Of a DNA stretch of 64,000 nucleotides, positions 45,001 through 50,418 are shown piece after piece. The DNA comes from Anaerolineae bacterium (GTDB lineage: Bacteria > Chloroflexota > Anaerolineae > Caldilineales > Caldilineaceae). A model generated the notes under the pieces. It worked only from the letters and a program-made list of their open reading frames with translations, was not told where the DNA came from and ran no database searches. The stretch's first letter is position 1; each line of letters begins with the position of its first letter. Where the stretch lies: positions 124,001 to 188,000 of the forward strand of contig JAUIHI010000002.1 in assembly GCA_030432295.1 (NCBI GenBank). Reading direction: 5' to 3'. A program made the position numbers and the translations under genes.

Positions 45001-45763
45001 GGCTCTGGGTGGAGGCAAAAACCAATGTGGAGCCATCGCCGCTCAGGTCCGGGGTATCGTTGAGCACACCCAAGGGGGTCTGGGTGATCTGGCGAAAGCG
45101 GGTCGGCGTCACAGAGAGATCGGCCACATAGACTTCCAGATTGCGCTCTGCATCTGACACCGACCCGGCCGTAGCGGGGTCCAAAGCGTTGTCGGAAATA
45201 AAGGCAATCCAGCGTCCGTCGTCGCTGATAGATGGGTAGAGATTGGCCCCCTGGGTGGAGTTGGTGATCTGGCGGAGGGAAGGATTGTTCAGGTCCGACA
45301 GATCGGCCACAAATATCTCGAAGTTGCCGTCCGTATTGTCGAAACCGCTGCCAAAATAGTGGCGATCCGAGAAGAAGACCAGATACCTGCCATCCGCGCT
45401 GACATCCGGAGCCAGATTGAAGCCGCCCAGAATCGAACCTGTCGAATTTGTGATCTGCTTGAATGAGCGGGTGACGGAGCCGTCGGCATTGAAGCGCAGT
45501 TCGGATCGGAATAGCTCAATGTTGCCGTCCGCGTTCTTGCCGTTGCCTTCCAGATCACCTGTGGACCAGAAAAATATAACGTTGCCATTCCCAGTGCTGC
45601 TGGGACCTGCGCTATAGAAGACACTCTGCCCAGTGTTGATCAGCGATTGAGCGACTGTCGTCGTGCAGCGGATGCCCTCTTGGGCGCGCACAGGCGACGG
45701 GGAGAATACACCTGCCGTCAGGGCAAGCAAGAACGAAAGCAGAAGCAGGCCGCGCCGGGTCAT
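30044..45763 (-). CDS. Giant secreted DUF11/Ig-like repeat protein (5,239 residues)
   Basis: Single open frame of 15.7 kb. Parts in order: signal peptide (about 1-27, LLLLSFLLALTAGVFSPSPV); a PD40/TolB-like beta-propeller (about 30-413, with ISDDGRWIAFISDN-type blades); thirteen DUF11 repeats (about 414-2,034, marker TYTVxVxNxGPS); a block of about fifteen Ig-like repeats (about 2,037-3,780, marker QNLTITAQDxxGNTATSYTG); two invasin-like Big-1 domains (about 3,777-3,983); and nine further DUF11 repeats to the end, several nearly identical. The tail WRFFLPFLQ...IYLPAVSN has no LPXTG and no transmembrane helix. It is likely a long surface filament or adhesin. Its ATG overlaps the stop of the upstream gene (ATGA), indicating translational coupling. 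Family assignments are solid; the role is inferred. Confidence 0.9.
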   Translation of the reverse strand: MTRRGLLLLSFLLALTAGVFSPSPVRAQEGIRCTTTVAQSLINTGQSVFYSAGPSSTGNGNVIFFWSTGDLEGNGKNADGNIELFRSELRFNADGSVTRSFKQITNSTGSILGGFNLAPDVSADGRYLVFFSDRHYFGSGFDNTDGNFEIFVADLSDLNNPSLRQITNSTQGANLYPSISDDGRWIAFISDNALDPATAGSVSDAERNLEVYVADLSVTPTRFRQITQTPLGVLNDTPDLSGDGSTLVFASTQSLSNPEGNLEIFRYVLNSELMTAVTSTSGGTNEMPVVSQNGSQVAFVSDQRLDSTVNIVGGRQVFLSPNPATGTGFSQLSDTPGADNFDPNISADGNRVIYQRLDSTGSQWVVLYDGVAQSRQVFRSRTDPTRGEVGAPVLSGNGTVLFYEDEGGISTVECSISDLGLTANPGPANAIAGDSIVYVWTVSNLDQAIASGVQVQAALPSGLRLDTIEPASACSVNAQTVACAFSRLEIGESRTMTATVQTGVDALGDLTTQVVASSLTTVDRNPTNNTQSLTTSVSALADLGIAKSASPDTALQGEDIVYSLAISNTGPSLAHNVRVTDTLPAGIAFVSSDSCEALSGVLVCSLGDMLPGTWLTPTIRTRVAAFEELDIVNQAVVASALTTDPRPLNNSVSITNSVNTKFDLAISAAALPAPLAAGGPITYAYGVTNFGPSSAENVQISVTLPAEMAAIAPPQVEGAGSCTLGRMFTCDLGTLVRTQIVTVTVTGAVSPTVSGPITTTAHVRSLTEANADRNSDNDEISLTSVVVQQANLHVEKRASHSAAVAGTNITYTLDVTNFGPSVAPSVVLTDVLPADVAITGLATSLGNCTGSLVVSCTITGLLPQEHSTVTVTVRVNSGALGVITNTVSVGSNIFDADPINNSATVTTTITDEADLKLVKAASTNAVVAGQDSLFYILSIANYGPSLARSVLLTDTLPASLSYTSSLLPDSSACGHSGGVVTCALGDIPAGITQTVRIDVSADSAASGTLTNTATVASSALDRVADNSATATINASQLADLQVTKNALIANLNVGGTITYTVNLDNFGPSNATGVVISDILPGQLLAPTVTVNRGSYSQSSSLWTVGGIAAGQRLTMTVAGRLGAAASGQVITNTALLQTLDQTDPTPLNNGQVVTFTVPLNADVGLISSASALTPAVQSLVTFVLTATNNGPETASPVQVNALLPAQLTSVGEIASAGSYSATTGLWSVGSLSNGASAVLTVTARVIGSGTFTNTAIISAAQYDDNRGDNTSAIGLTVEPAADISLTNLASPSAPNVGDTLFFTVRVTNDGPDAVADVRVSDIPAAGSFITPAAGTTYSQTTGLWTIPSLGVGESTTLVISRALSLSGSVTNQAEIVAASLFDPDSTPGNGLGNGEDDQSSVVLTVPAASDLEVGMSASGGQLVGQDVLLPIQITNRGPDVATNIVVSETLPANLAFRTHFVQGAGTYLPATGVWTIPSLAVGEFTILNITARVEPGAAGQLLRDEIEGVRLDQYDPGRFSNSASVSFQVGGADLAITKSVDRASADVGGPVVYTVSVLNNGPSATTNVRITDSLPISLTGIISSTSAGAFGPNTPGSAGVWRIAELGVGASETLVLTGTVIPGTANQIITNTISSATSSVADGDTANNTAAIGFRVTSADLVLQKSTTITQPQEGDSFSFILNVTNLGPDTATGVVVTDTMATGITTTVAGAGYNIDTGRWDVGSISPGQSRSLILSVVPVAGVGGGLVIVDPIDGKSADQEDPTPAINSSARVTVTVVGADLALVKSASKTTPDVGETVSFTVTLTNPGPFATGAVVVTDTLPAGLTLVGSPTVSAGTVSMNGAGTVATWSHTSAPVGFTARLRITATVDSGTGGQSLVNRAAIVSAKQTDGSAMPDPNRVNNTATATVVSQATDLIVALVDSPDPVAAGETLTYSAVVTNSGSTAAAAPVVTFTLPSSVSLLSAASNCDTSGFPTLVCTSTSALAVNASRTFTAAVSNSAVTTLSASASVSTSTPETDTGNNSASASTDVDPATPAKLVITGSASQTAGSSQNLTITAYDSLGNLATGYAGDKALTFSGASTAPDGTLPSVEDKDAVAIAFGTATTVTFASGVASVSSGNGVLRLYAAETAEVAVTDGTISSSGSDNLTVVVGADAAVALAVGGASSETAGDSQDLTITAQDTYSNTATGYTGDKSLTFSGASTAPDGTIPTVTDKDGTAIGFGSSITLTFASGVAAASSGSNGSLTLYATETATVSASDGSIASTGAGDLPVTVGSGDATALVISGSATQTAGESQSLTITAQDAFSNTATSYTGSKTLTFSGATAAPDGTDPAVVNSSGVTVTFGSDTTLTFSSGVATASGGSNGEMTLYAAEAATVAVSDGTIGSTGAGNLAVTVASAASSRLVFTTQPSSSANAGGTFSQQPVVEVRDIFENVAGVSDEIVLAPFTNSSCSTAASGTLSGGGPLAASGGVAAFSTVSYNQVGTIRLQASDSTNSAVATACSGTVTVSAGLAGSLTVQTEPADSTAGAPLSTQPVVALRDNSGNIITSDSTSTVTAVVQNGPGGFHSSSSTSVAFSSGVASFSNLRLDTAGAYTLTFFTSAGAFTVTSASFAVSPGAVSKLALAGSASQVAGDTQNLTITAQDSAGNTVPGYTGSQSLTFSGAAAAPDGTLPSVSNSSGAAVNFGTPTAISFSNGVATVSGSSNGALRLVKVETAAVAITDTVNGIGTASGGGLAVVVTPGSAAKLVIGGSPTATAGITQTPTITAQDSVGNTATSYTGSRSLTFSGASSAANGAQPFVTNGSGTAINFGNTTSIIFSNGVATASGNSNGAMVLVKAETATISVTDNGGTNSAGGGDLAVTVSGNTAVKLAITGSATQTAGATQNLTITAKDIYSNTAASYTGSKTLTFSGASAAPNGSLPSVKSNGGAAISFGLPTTFTFSSGVATASGGNNGGLRLVQTGSALVSASDGTINSIGSGNLAVTVNPGTGTQLVIITEPDGAESQQFFVQPPVVELRDALGNRVTSDSSSLLTASVQSGPGTFHPNSVPQISFVAGVAEYTMLRLDIAGSYVLRFTQGGLTVDSASFEVTSSSISKFTITGSATQSVDSPQSVTITAKDSLGNTASAYSGSKSLIFALDTGTGTAPNGTNPTILDINNTPQAIGASTAITFVNGVATASLRLVRAESVVLSVSDGVASATGTDRLSVAVSAGAANNLAFGQQPGSPATAGLNFAPQPSVRLRDQFNNNTTGNNTVVLTAFTNSGCTTAAAGILGGGSGTPASSGVATFSGVNYTKAETIYLKATSGGLTAACSNAVAVSADVAAKLIIGGSATQTAGITQTLTITALDSFGNTATSYGGDRNLTFSGANSAPNGLPPTVADKTGSPIPFGTQTPITFSLGIATVSGSSNGALILRKAEVATVDVADGSINSTAGGGLTVTVSSAGPDNLIFTTQPSSGATAGAVFSQQPEVRIRDQFNNPTTSADTITLTPFTNAACTSAATGVLNGGSAVATSGAAAFSGLDYEKAETVYLKAADSTTGGVTTACSNSIVVGPAAAAKLVISGSGSQTAGTTQNLSISAQDNFGNLATSYDGAKTLVFSGASVALDGSEPTVKNNSGVATGFGTGTLIDFSSGNASVSAGNNGVMALYRAESATVSVTDTVNLIGSSGADDLAVIVSPTAHSAFAFGTVASPQTAGTQFNVSITAQDEFSNTVTSFVSPVSLTTNGGTITPTTSALFSGGLLTQPVTVTLAGAERIITATSGVITGASNSFAVNPGAASGATSTISASPTSITADGASTSTITVQLKDANGNDLTSGGAIVTLSETSGMLSSVTDNGDGSYTAILTSTTTVDVSTVTGTVGGSPIMDDVDVTFAPGAASGATSTISASPTSITADGMSTSVITVQLKDVNANNLTSGGATVTLSQTLGSLSSVTDNGDGIYTAILTSTTTAGVSTVTGTVGGSPITDDADVTFTPGALSKFAVTMSGGTTALSAVAKIAGATFNVRVTAQDANGNTVTSYTGNVSLTSNAFAGTVSANIGTGGFVDSISVTPTVVGSGDRTITTAQGGTTTTNASGTFAVNSAFAITKMATTNLVTAGQSITYTVRVTNTSGSTLSTVTLTDSLPVTVTGVTLSSSNWDSCMGSGVVVCTAGSLGVNANAILTVTGTVTPTALHNEQLVNNAQVSAADVSIVQIAQVTSTVQRSVALAITKSASPSPVLAGNQITYTVRIINDGPSDASGLVVTDTLPVSVTNPFSSTTGGALSCSGSISITCNLSTLSAGSSLTWTITGTVSASALNGSVITNTAGVKSAEVGIAQTALVTTTIQRSVALAITKSAYPSTVLAGQEITYTVRITNSGPSLASNVQLTDTLPTLSNVISSTTGGLICGGIGSLTCTLTSLAVDGSVTWTITGIVSANALSGSVITNTAGVKAAEVSVAQTALVTTTVQRSVALAITKSASPSPVLAASQITYTVRITNSGPSDASGLVVTDTLPVSVTNPISSTTGGVLNCSGSSSITCNLSTLSAGSSLTWTITGTVSASALNGSVITNTAGVKSAEVSIAQTALVTTTVQRSVALAITTSAYPSIVQAGSLITYTLRITNTGSNAATNLVVTDTLPLSVTNPISSTGGAMTCSGSSNLTCTVGSLGGGLGVTWTITGTVNAAAPNGLVITNTAGATSAEVSVAQTALVTTTVQRSVALAITKSAYPSIVQAGSLITYTLRITNTGFNAATNLVVTDTLPLSVTNPISSTTGGVPSCSGSSSITCNLSTLSAGSSLTWTITGTVSGNAPNGLVITNTAGVKATEVSVAQTALVTTTVQRSVALAITKSAYPSTVLAGNQITYTVRITNSGPNIASNLVVTDNLPALSNVISSTTGGVLSCSGSSSLTCNLPSLGVGSSLTWTITGTVSASALSGSVITNTAGVTATEVSIAQPALVTTTVNTLADLQITKSEVVTDTPVAGSTVTYTLSITNDGPSYARSVYITDTLPVSVSFGSVIGMTPSNFFGTAVTTTNTVSWMTDTLPTGSGLITFTGIITGSGELINSVVITSTTTDDTPDNNSVTTGGFNASGSSMATAMADLWLRARSASTAIALDEPAEFIFRAGNRGPREVVGATVVIQSDAEIAGRLLTDPIAICPRADSGIVCPLPLLMPGDEIDIAVTVPVAQQGSFASVWTIESSLFDPNPDDNFVEHRWLVGENEWRFFLPFLQSQTETERNRSDEVEIYLPAVSN
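30915..33145 (-). repeat. Six-unit tandem array of about 369 bp in the giant gene
   Basis: The anchor GACCGCTGTA occurs at 31281, 31653, 32022, 32394, 32760 and 33132, giving spacings of 372, 369, 372, 366 and 372 bp. All are multiples of three, so each unit encodes one 122-124-residue DUF11 domain. The units are visibly near-identical at the DNA level, unlike the older DUF11 repeats at the N-terminal side. Confidence 0.9.
33815..34430 (-). repeat. Exact 300-bp tandem duplication encoding two Big-1 domains
   Basis: The text GAGGTCAGGATGGCTGTGTA occurs at about 33,903 and again exactly 300 bp later. The units differ by few bases, and each encodes ATSTISASPTSITADG followed by SVTDNGDG. Recent duplication is the simplest reading. 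Confidence 0.88.
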
Positions 45764-47313
45764 TGGCTGCCCCCTCTCTCTGCGCAGGCCGGGGCAAAAT
45801 AGCTTTGCAGACTATCCGGCCCTTCGCCTCCCGGCCCAACCGCGGTGACCAGATAGACAGCCCCACAGCTTTGACCAGCCAGGAAAAAGCTGGTGCGATC
45901 CCCGGCAACAACGCCCACCGGCTGGAATTCTCCATCAGCCCGGCTGGCGTAGATTCGATAGCTCTCCACCGAGCCACTATTCAGGGGGTCGCCATCGGAC
46001 GGGGGACGCCAATGTAAATTTAGACCGGCCCCATCCGTCTCGCCTATCAGCCCCTCCACTGGGCCGGGCGCGGGCAACAGGCGGGGGGCATCTCCGCTCC
46101 GGCTGCTGCCCTGAGCAAAGACCAGCGGCAGGAAGAGGGGTTCCCCTCCGCCCACCTGCACAGTGCCGGTAATGGATACAGAGCGTCCGATGGGGCAGGC
46201 CACGCCGGTTGCTGTCACCTGTACGGTATAGCTTCCCCCATACTGATAGGCGTGGTTTATGCGCTGACCGCTGACCAGCCCGGAACCGTCGCCAAAATCC
46301 CAGGTGAAGGTCATCACTCCTGTGCCTTCCAGCAGCAGACCCGTGAAGGCAACACTCTCCTGGGCGCTGGGGTTTGTCTTGCTCACGCGGAAGCTCACCC
46401 CCCGGGGCCAGATGCAGGTGGTCCCCCGCACCCGGAAGGGGGGGCTGACCGCGGCCATACTGCCTTGCTTCACTGGCCCCAGATTGTCCCCCTCCACCAG
46501 ACTGATGCGGAAACGGGCGTTCTCGCTGATGGCTTTGTCGGCCTGCGCGTCCCAGACAAAAGCGTAGTCCTGGCCGAGTCGGGTGGGGGTTACAGCGTCG
46601 AGGATGGAAGAGCCAGAGCCAGTAGACAACGACTCCATCTCAATGCTCCACTTACCGTCGGCCCGGATTTGCAGCTTATAGCTTCCCTCGGCGGGGATGG
46701 AGACTTCCTTGACTCCATCGAATGCACCAACTTTTTCAGCCAGCAATTGGGCTAATTTCCCCTGTGAATCGAGAAGCCAGACCGTAAAGAGATTTTGACC
46801 GTCGTGCTTGATATCAAATTGGACAGGGCCAGCAGGCAAAAAGACCGTTCGGTCAGCGTCCCCTGTGCCGTCCAGAGGCGTCAAAGCTTGGGCTGCGCTG
46901 CTGGAATTGCTGAGCACACCTGTTGCCCGCAACCAGCGTCCACCGTCATCCAAAGAGTATTGGAAGAGCAATCTTTCCGTTGGAATCGCAGTACCGATCC
47001 CATTGGAACCGGCCACATTGCGGATGCTGTCTGGATCGTAGAGACGGAAAGGCACAGTGACAGTGGGCTGAGACGGCCCGGAGAGAATCCCCGGCGCGGC
47101 ATAGAGTCCTCCCGACCCTTGCCCGCCGGGACGCCCCACGGAGAGGTAGGCCGGATTGACCAGCAGGGGAATGGCGGATCGGTATTCATCCACCAGATGG
47201 GCGGCGACAACTGTCGTATTCTCGTAGTAGCCGTTGAGACTGGTTACGCTGCCGCCGGCCTGACTTACCGCCAGGTCCAGATCACCATCGTTGTCCACAT
47301 CGCCCCAGGCCAC
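45760..47313 (-). CDS. FG-GAP/PKD/fibronectin surface protein, 3' part after in-frame TAG
   Basis: Open frame that starts inside an FG-GAP blade (AWGDVDNDGDLDLAV) and continues the gene upstream in the same phase. Then come a beta-rich segment, a PKD domain (FTWDFGDGSGLVSGQRINHA, about residues 330-400), an FLPLVF motif and a fibronectin-III-like domain at the end (SYRIYASRADGEF). No signal peptide and no ribosome-binding site mark its start, so it is almost certainly the second part of the 47350-50220 gene, separated by TAG at 47350-47352. Its stop codon overlaps the ATG of the giant gene. If the TAG is a real nonsense mutation this part would not be exported; if it is a sequence error or is read through, the full protein is 1,486 residues. 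Confidence 0.75.
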   Translation of the reverse strand: MAWGDVDNDGDLDLAVSQAGGSVTSLNGYYENTTVVAAHLVDEYRSAIPLLVNPAYLSVGRPGGQGSGGLYAAPGILSGPSQPTVTVPFRLYDPDSIRNVAGSNGIGTAIPTERLLFQYSLDDGGRWLRATGVLSNSSSAAQALTPLDGTGDADRTVFLPAGPVQFDIKHDGQNLFTVWLLDSQGKLAQLLAEKVGAFDGVKEVSIPAEGSYKLQIRADGKWSIEMESLSTGSGSSILDAVTPTRLGQDYAFVWDAQADKAISENARFRISLVEGDNLGPVKQGSMAAVSPPFRVRGTTCIWPRGVSFRVSKTNPSAQESVAFTGLLLEGTGVMTFTWDFGDGSGLVSGQRINHAYQYGGSYTVQVTATGVACPIGRSVSITGTVQVGGGEPLFLPLVFAQGSSRSGDAPRLLPAPGPVEGLIGETDGAGLNLHWRPPSDGDPLNSGSVESYRIYASRADGEFQPVGVVAGDRTSFFLAGQSCGAVYLVTAVGPGGEGPDSLQSYFAPACAERGGSQ

Positions 47314-47349
47314 ACCGGTGGTCCGCTGAGATGTGGCCGATGACCAGAG

Positions 47350-50220
47350 CTAGGCAAGTTGCACACTACTGCTGGGCACAGTCCGGTCCCGACGGTTGAC
47401 GTAAATCTGGTCTGCTTCGCCGTCGTTGCCCACAGCCAAGTCTATATCCCCGTCGTTGTCCCAGTCACCCCAGGCCAGCGAGGTGGTCTTGCTGGTCTCC
47501 ACCGAAACCCAGACAGGCGCCGACGAAATGAGAGGCACGCCATTGAAGATGCCCCGGTTTTCGTAGATGCGGTTGCTCTCGCCGTAGTTGCCCACGGCCA
47601 GGTCCAGGTCTCCGTCGCCGTCATAGTCGCCCCAGGCTACGGCCCAGGTGCGGGCCGCAGTCACGGGCCAATCCATCGGTTCAAACGAGTCGAGATTAGA
47701 GGCTTGGCCCCGCTGGTTGAGATAAATCCGATTGGGTTGGCCGTCGTTGCCTACCACAAAGTCCAGATAGCTGTCTCCGTTCAGATCAGCCCAGGCAATG
47801 GCCCGACTATTGCTAATCTCTGCCGAAGACCAGATGGGAGAAGTCGTCAACAGCCCGGCATTCTCATTGTGCTGGTTGCGGTATAGCTGGAGGGGACCGT
47901 TTGTGCTGGCAACCAACAGGTCCAGGTCCTGGTCGTCGTCGTGATCTCCCCAGGCCAGGGCAGACACATTGAAGAAGGGGCTGCTGGATGTCCAGGCAAC
48001 AGTATCCAATGCGCCGGACAGATAGAGGGATGTGCCCTGAGATGTGCCCACGGCCAGGTCCAGCGCGTTGTCGTTGTTGGCGTCGGCCACGGCCAGGGCG
48101 TGGGGGCCAAAGCCACCAATCGTCACTTCATCCCCCCGGTTGAAGGCGCCCCGGGTATTGGGGTAGACTTTGGTGGAAAGAGCAGTCGGCCCCGCGTTGG
48201 ACGGCCCTGCCGCAAAGATCAGGTCCGGCAGCCCGCCGTCGGAGACATCTCCCCAAACCACTGCGGCCGAGGGCGCAGTGGCCCGGCTGTCGGTAATCAC
48301 CGTTGTAGCGGGGACGGGTGTCAGCCTGCTCTTGAGCACAGGCGCAAAGTTAGTGAAGAGAAGGGATGGCCCGTCCCGGTTGGTCACGGCCAGGTCCAAG
48401 TCCCCATCCCCGTCCACATCCACCCCGCGCAGACCCCATATCTGCCCGCGCACACTGTCTGTAGAGAGCTGGGGCTGGCGCACAAAACCGCTGCCGGTCT
48501 GCTCAAAGACAACCGGCGACACATTGGCCACGGCCAGGTCAAGCAGCCCGTCCCCGGTGAAGTCGCCCCAGTCCAGCGTAAAGGGTGTCAGAAAGCGGTC
48601 TGTGCGCAGGGTGAAGGCAGGGGCAAAGCTGGTCCCACCCACATTGCGATAGATGCGGGCCTGGCGCAGCAGGGGATAGGCCGCGGCCAGGTCCAGAAAG
48701 CCGTCTCCGTTGTAGTCTCCCCAGGCAAAATGGTAGGGCAAGAAGCTGGTGGAGGTATCGATAGCCCGGTGCAGGGCCTCGGGGAATTTGCCGCTGCCGT
48801 CGTTGACAAAAAGCTGGACAGCGTTGGGAAAGAGACCCAGGGCCAGGTCCAGATCGCCGTCGTTGTCAACATCGCCGGGGACCAGCGCTGCGGTAGCCCG
48901 TGTGCTGACACAGCCCCCATCCGCATCGGACGGGCGTGTGAATATCCCCCCGCTGTTCTTAAATAGCTGGACAGGGCAGGGGGCGTTGATGGCATTGGTG
49001 CTGAGAATCAGGTCCAGATCGCTGTCTTTGTCATAATCGCCCGGCGCAAGGCGAACAAATGGATGGGTAGAGGTGAACCGGCTGGACTCCTGGACAGCCC
49101 CATCCTCAATTGTGTAGAGATAGTTGATCCCACTGCCATTATTTTCGTCACCCACGGCCACCAGTTGCAGCAGACCGTTGCCCAGAAAATCTCCCCAGCG
49201 CACGCCATAGGTGCGCCGACTGTTGGACCAGAAGGCACGCAGCCGCCCGTTGTCGTTGCGATAGACGGTTGTGCCTACCGAGGAACCCAGGGCCATGTCC
49301 AGGTCGCCGTCCCGGTCAAAGTCGCCCCAATCCAGACTCAGCGTGCCCCCCCGATCGCTGGAAAACCAGGTGGCAGCCCTGGCCAGCGTGGCGCCAGCAC
49401 CGATCAGCGCATCCACCTTCACGACGGTCTGGGTTTCGTTGCTGCTTGCGGCCTGGAGCAATCCCCCCTGCTGATAGGTGGCAAAGGCCTGATTTTTGAG
49501 AATTGAACCATCAGTCTGTCCCACCAGCCGTCCACTGAAACGGCGCACAGCGCTGGTTCCCGGCGCAATCGAAGCAATTGTCCAACTAATCTGGCGGGTT
49601 TCAGTGACAAGAATCGTGCCGCCCAAAGGTTCGGGAATCTCCTGGGCTTCAATAATCTTTTCACAGGCCACATTCGGGATACATTCGATGGGTTCCTGGA
49701 GCGCGCCTCGTGGCAGCACATCCAGCAGGGAGATGTTGCGGATGGTATCGGTTGTGTTGTTGGTGACACTGATGGCATAGGTGACCTGATTGCCGTTCAC
49801 CGCTTGCCCATCCGCGGCCAGCCCAGCCACCAACGCCTTCGAGACCATAACTTCCCCGTTGTTGACGCCCCGTTCCCCGCCGCGCAACATCAGATCGGCC
49901 ACCCAATCGGGCACATCCACAGATTGCACAGAGTGACCCGTCGCGGCCAGACCAGCAACCCGTGGCACATCGGGAAGAATGGAAGCACCTGTGGAGGTGA
50001 ATGGGGAAGCAGTTATGGATTCAGTTGTGGTGACTGCCTGGGACGGAGAGAGGGGTGGGCGGGCATTTTCCGTGCCCGTTGCAAGCCGTGGAGCGTCCGC
50101 GGCAGCAGCCATACCGGTCAAGAGAAGGAAGACAAATCCGAGCGCGGCCAAACCGGCCACCAGTCCCTGCCGGTAGAAAGTCTTAGTCCGATGAAAAGTG
50201 GTTTCACGAAATTGCCCCAT
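47350..50220 (-). CDS. Secreted FG-GAP/VCBS beta-propeller protein, 5' part ending at in-frame TAG
   Basis: Protein of 956 residues from ATG 50220 (GGAG about 10 nt upstream). The signal or anchor segment (QGLVAGLAALGFVFLLLTGM) is near the N-terminus. One DUF11-like domain lies at about 120-235. The rest is a long series of FG-GAP/VCBS blades with calcium-binding-like DxDxDGxxD loops, for example WGDFDRDGDLDMALG, AWGDYNGDGFLDLAA and AWGDWDNDGDIDLAVGNDGE. The frame stops with TAG in the middle of a blade, and the same blade resumes just after the stop in the same phase. It is therefore one gene interrupted by a stop. It probably forms an extracellular scaffold preceding the giant protein in the same operon. 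Confidence 0.82.
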   Translation of the reverse strand: MGQFRETTFHRTKTFYRQGLVAGLAALGFVFLLLTGMAAAADAPRLATGTENARPPLSPSQAVTTTESITASPFTSTGASILPDVPRVAGLAATGHSVQSVDVPDWVADLMLRGGERGVNNGEVMVSKALVAGLAADGQAVNGNQVTYAISVTNNTTDTIRNISLLDVLPRGALQEPIECIPNVACEKIIEAQEIPEPLGGTILVTETRQISWTIASIAPGTSAVRRFSGRLVGQTDGSILKNQAFATYQQGGLLQAASSNETQTVVKVDALIGAGATLARAATWFSSDRGGTLSLDWGDFDRDGDLDMALGSSVGTTVYRNDNGRLRAFWSNSRRTYGVRWGDFLGNGLLQLVAVGDENNGSGINYLYTIEDGAVQESSRFTSTHPFVRLAPGDYDKDSDLDLILSTNAINAPCPVQLFKNSGGIFTRPSDADGGCVSTRATAALVPGDVDNDGDLDLALGLFPNAVQLFVNDGSGKFPEALHRAIDTSTSFLPYHFAWGDYNGDGFLDLAAAYPLLRQARIYRNVGGTSFAPAFTLRTDRFLTPFTLDWGDFTGDGLLDLAVANVSPVVFEQTGSGFVRQPQLSTDSVRGQIWGLRGVDVDGDGDLDLAVTNRDGPSLLFTNFAPVLKSRLTPVPATTVITDSRATAPSAAVVWGDVSDGGLPDLIFAAGPSNAGPTALSTKVYPNTRGAFNRGDEVTIGGFGPHALAVADANNDNALDLAVGTSQGTSLYLSGALDTVAWTSSSPFFNVSALAWGDHDDDQDLDLLVASTNGPLQLYRNQHNENAGLLTTSPIWSSAEISNSRAIAWADLNGDSYLDFVVGNDGQPNRIYLNQRGQASNLDSFEPMDWPVTAARTWAVAWGDYDGDGDLDLAVGNYGESNRIYENRGIFNGVPLISSAPVWVSVETSKTTSLAWGDWDNDGDIDLAVGNDGEADQIYVNRRDRTVPSSSVQLA

Positions 50221-50310
50221 CGGGCTACACTCCAGTCCCATTGCCTACAACACTAAGGCCGCTCCATTGAGCAGCAGATTTTTTTTAGGATTGGCGGTCA
50301 AGCAAGTTGA

Positions 50311-50387
50311 CGACTTCGACCTTCCGGGAAGCGACCAAATCTTCTTCCGCATTCCTTGATTTTGTGGCCGCTTCCCGGAAGGCTGTC
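50311..50387. repeat. 14-bp perfect hairpin between the FHA-Ig gene and the FG-GAP gene
   Basis: CCTTCCGGGAAGCG (50320-50333) pairs perfectly with CGCTTCCCGGAAGG (50369-50382), with weaker CGAC/GTCG extension outside. It lies between minus-strand genes. An A-rich run on the minus strand follows further downstream (about 50,279-50,286) but no clear U-tail, so its role as terminator or dispersed repeat is open. Confidence 0.6.
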
Positions 50388-50418
50388 GCAGTCATCTAAT
50401 AGCCATCCCTGTGAACTT

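Noticed and set aside
30900-45700. Many long plus-strand frames opposite the giant gene (up to about 995 codons)
   Set aside because: They mirror the repeat structure and biased codons of the minus-strand gene, have no ribosome-binding sites, and resemble no protein family.
47350-50220. Two independent FG-GAP genes
   Set aside because: The downstream frame begins mid-blade without a ribosome-binding site and is in the same phase, so a single interrupted gene is more likely.
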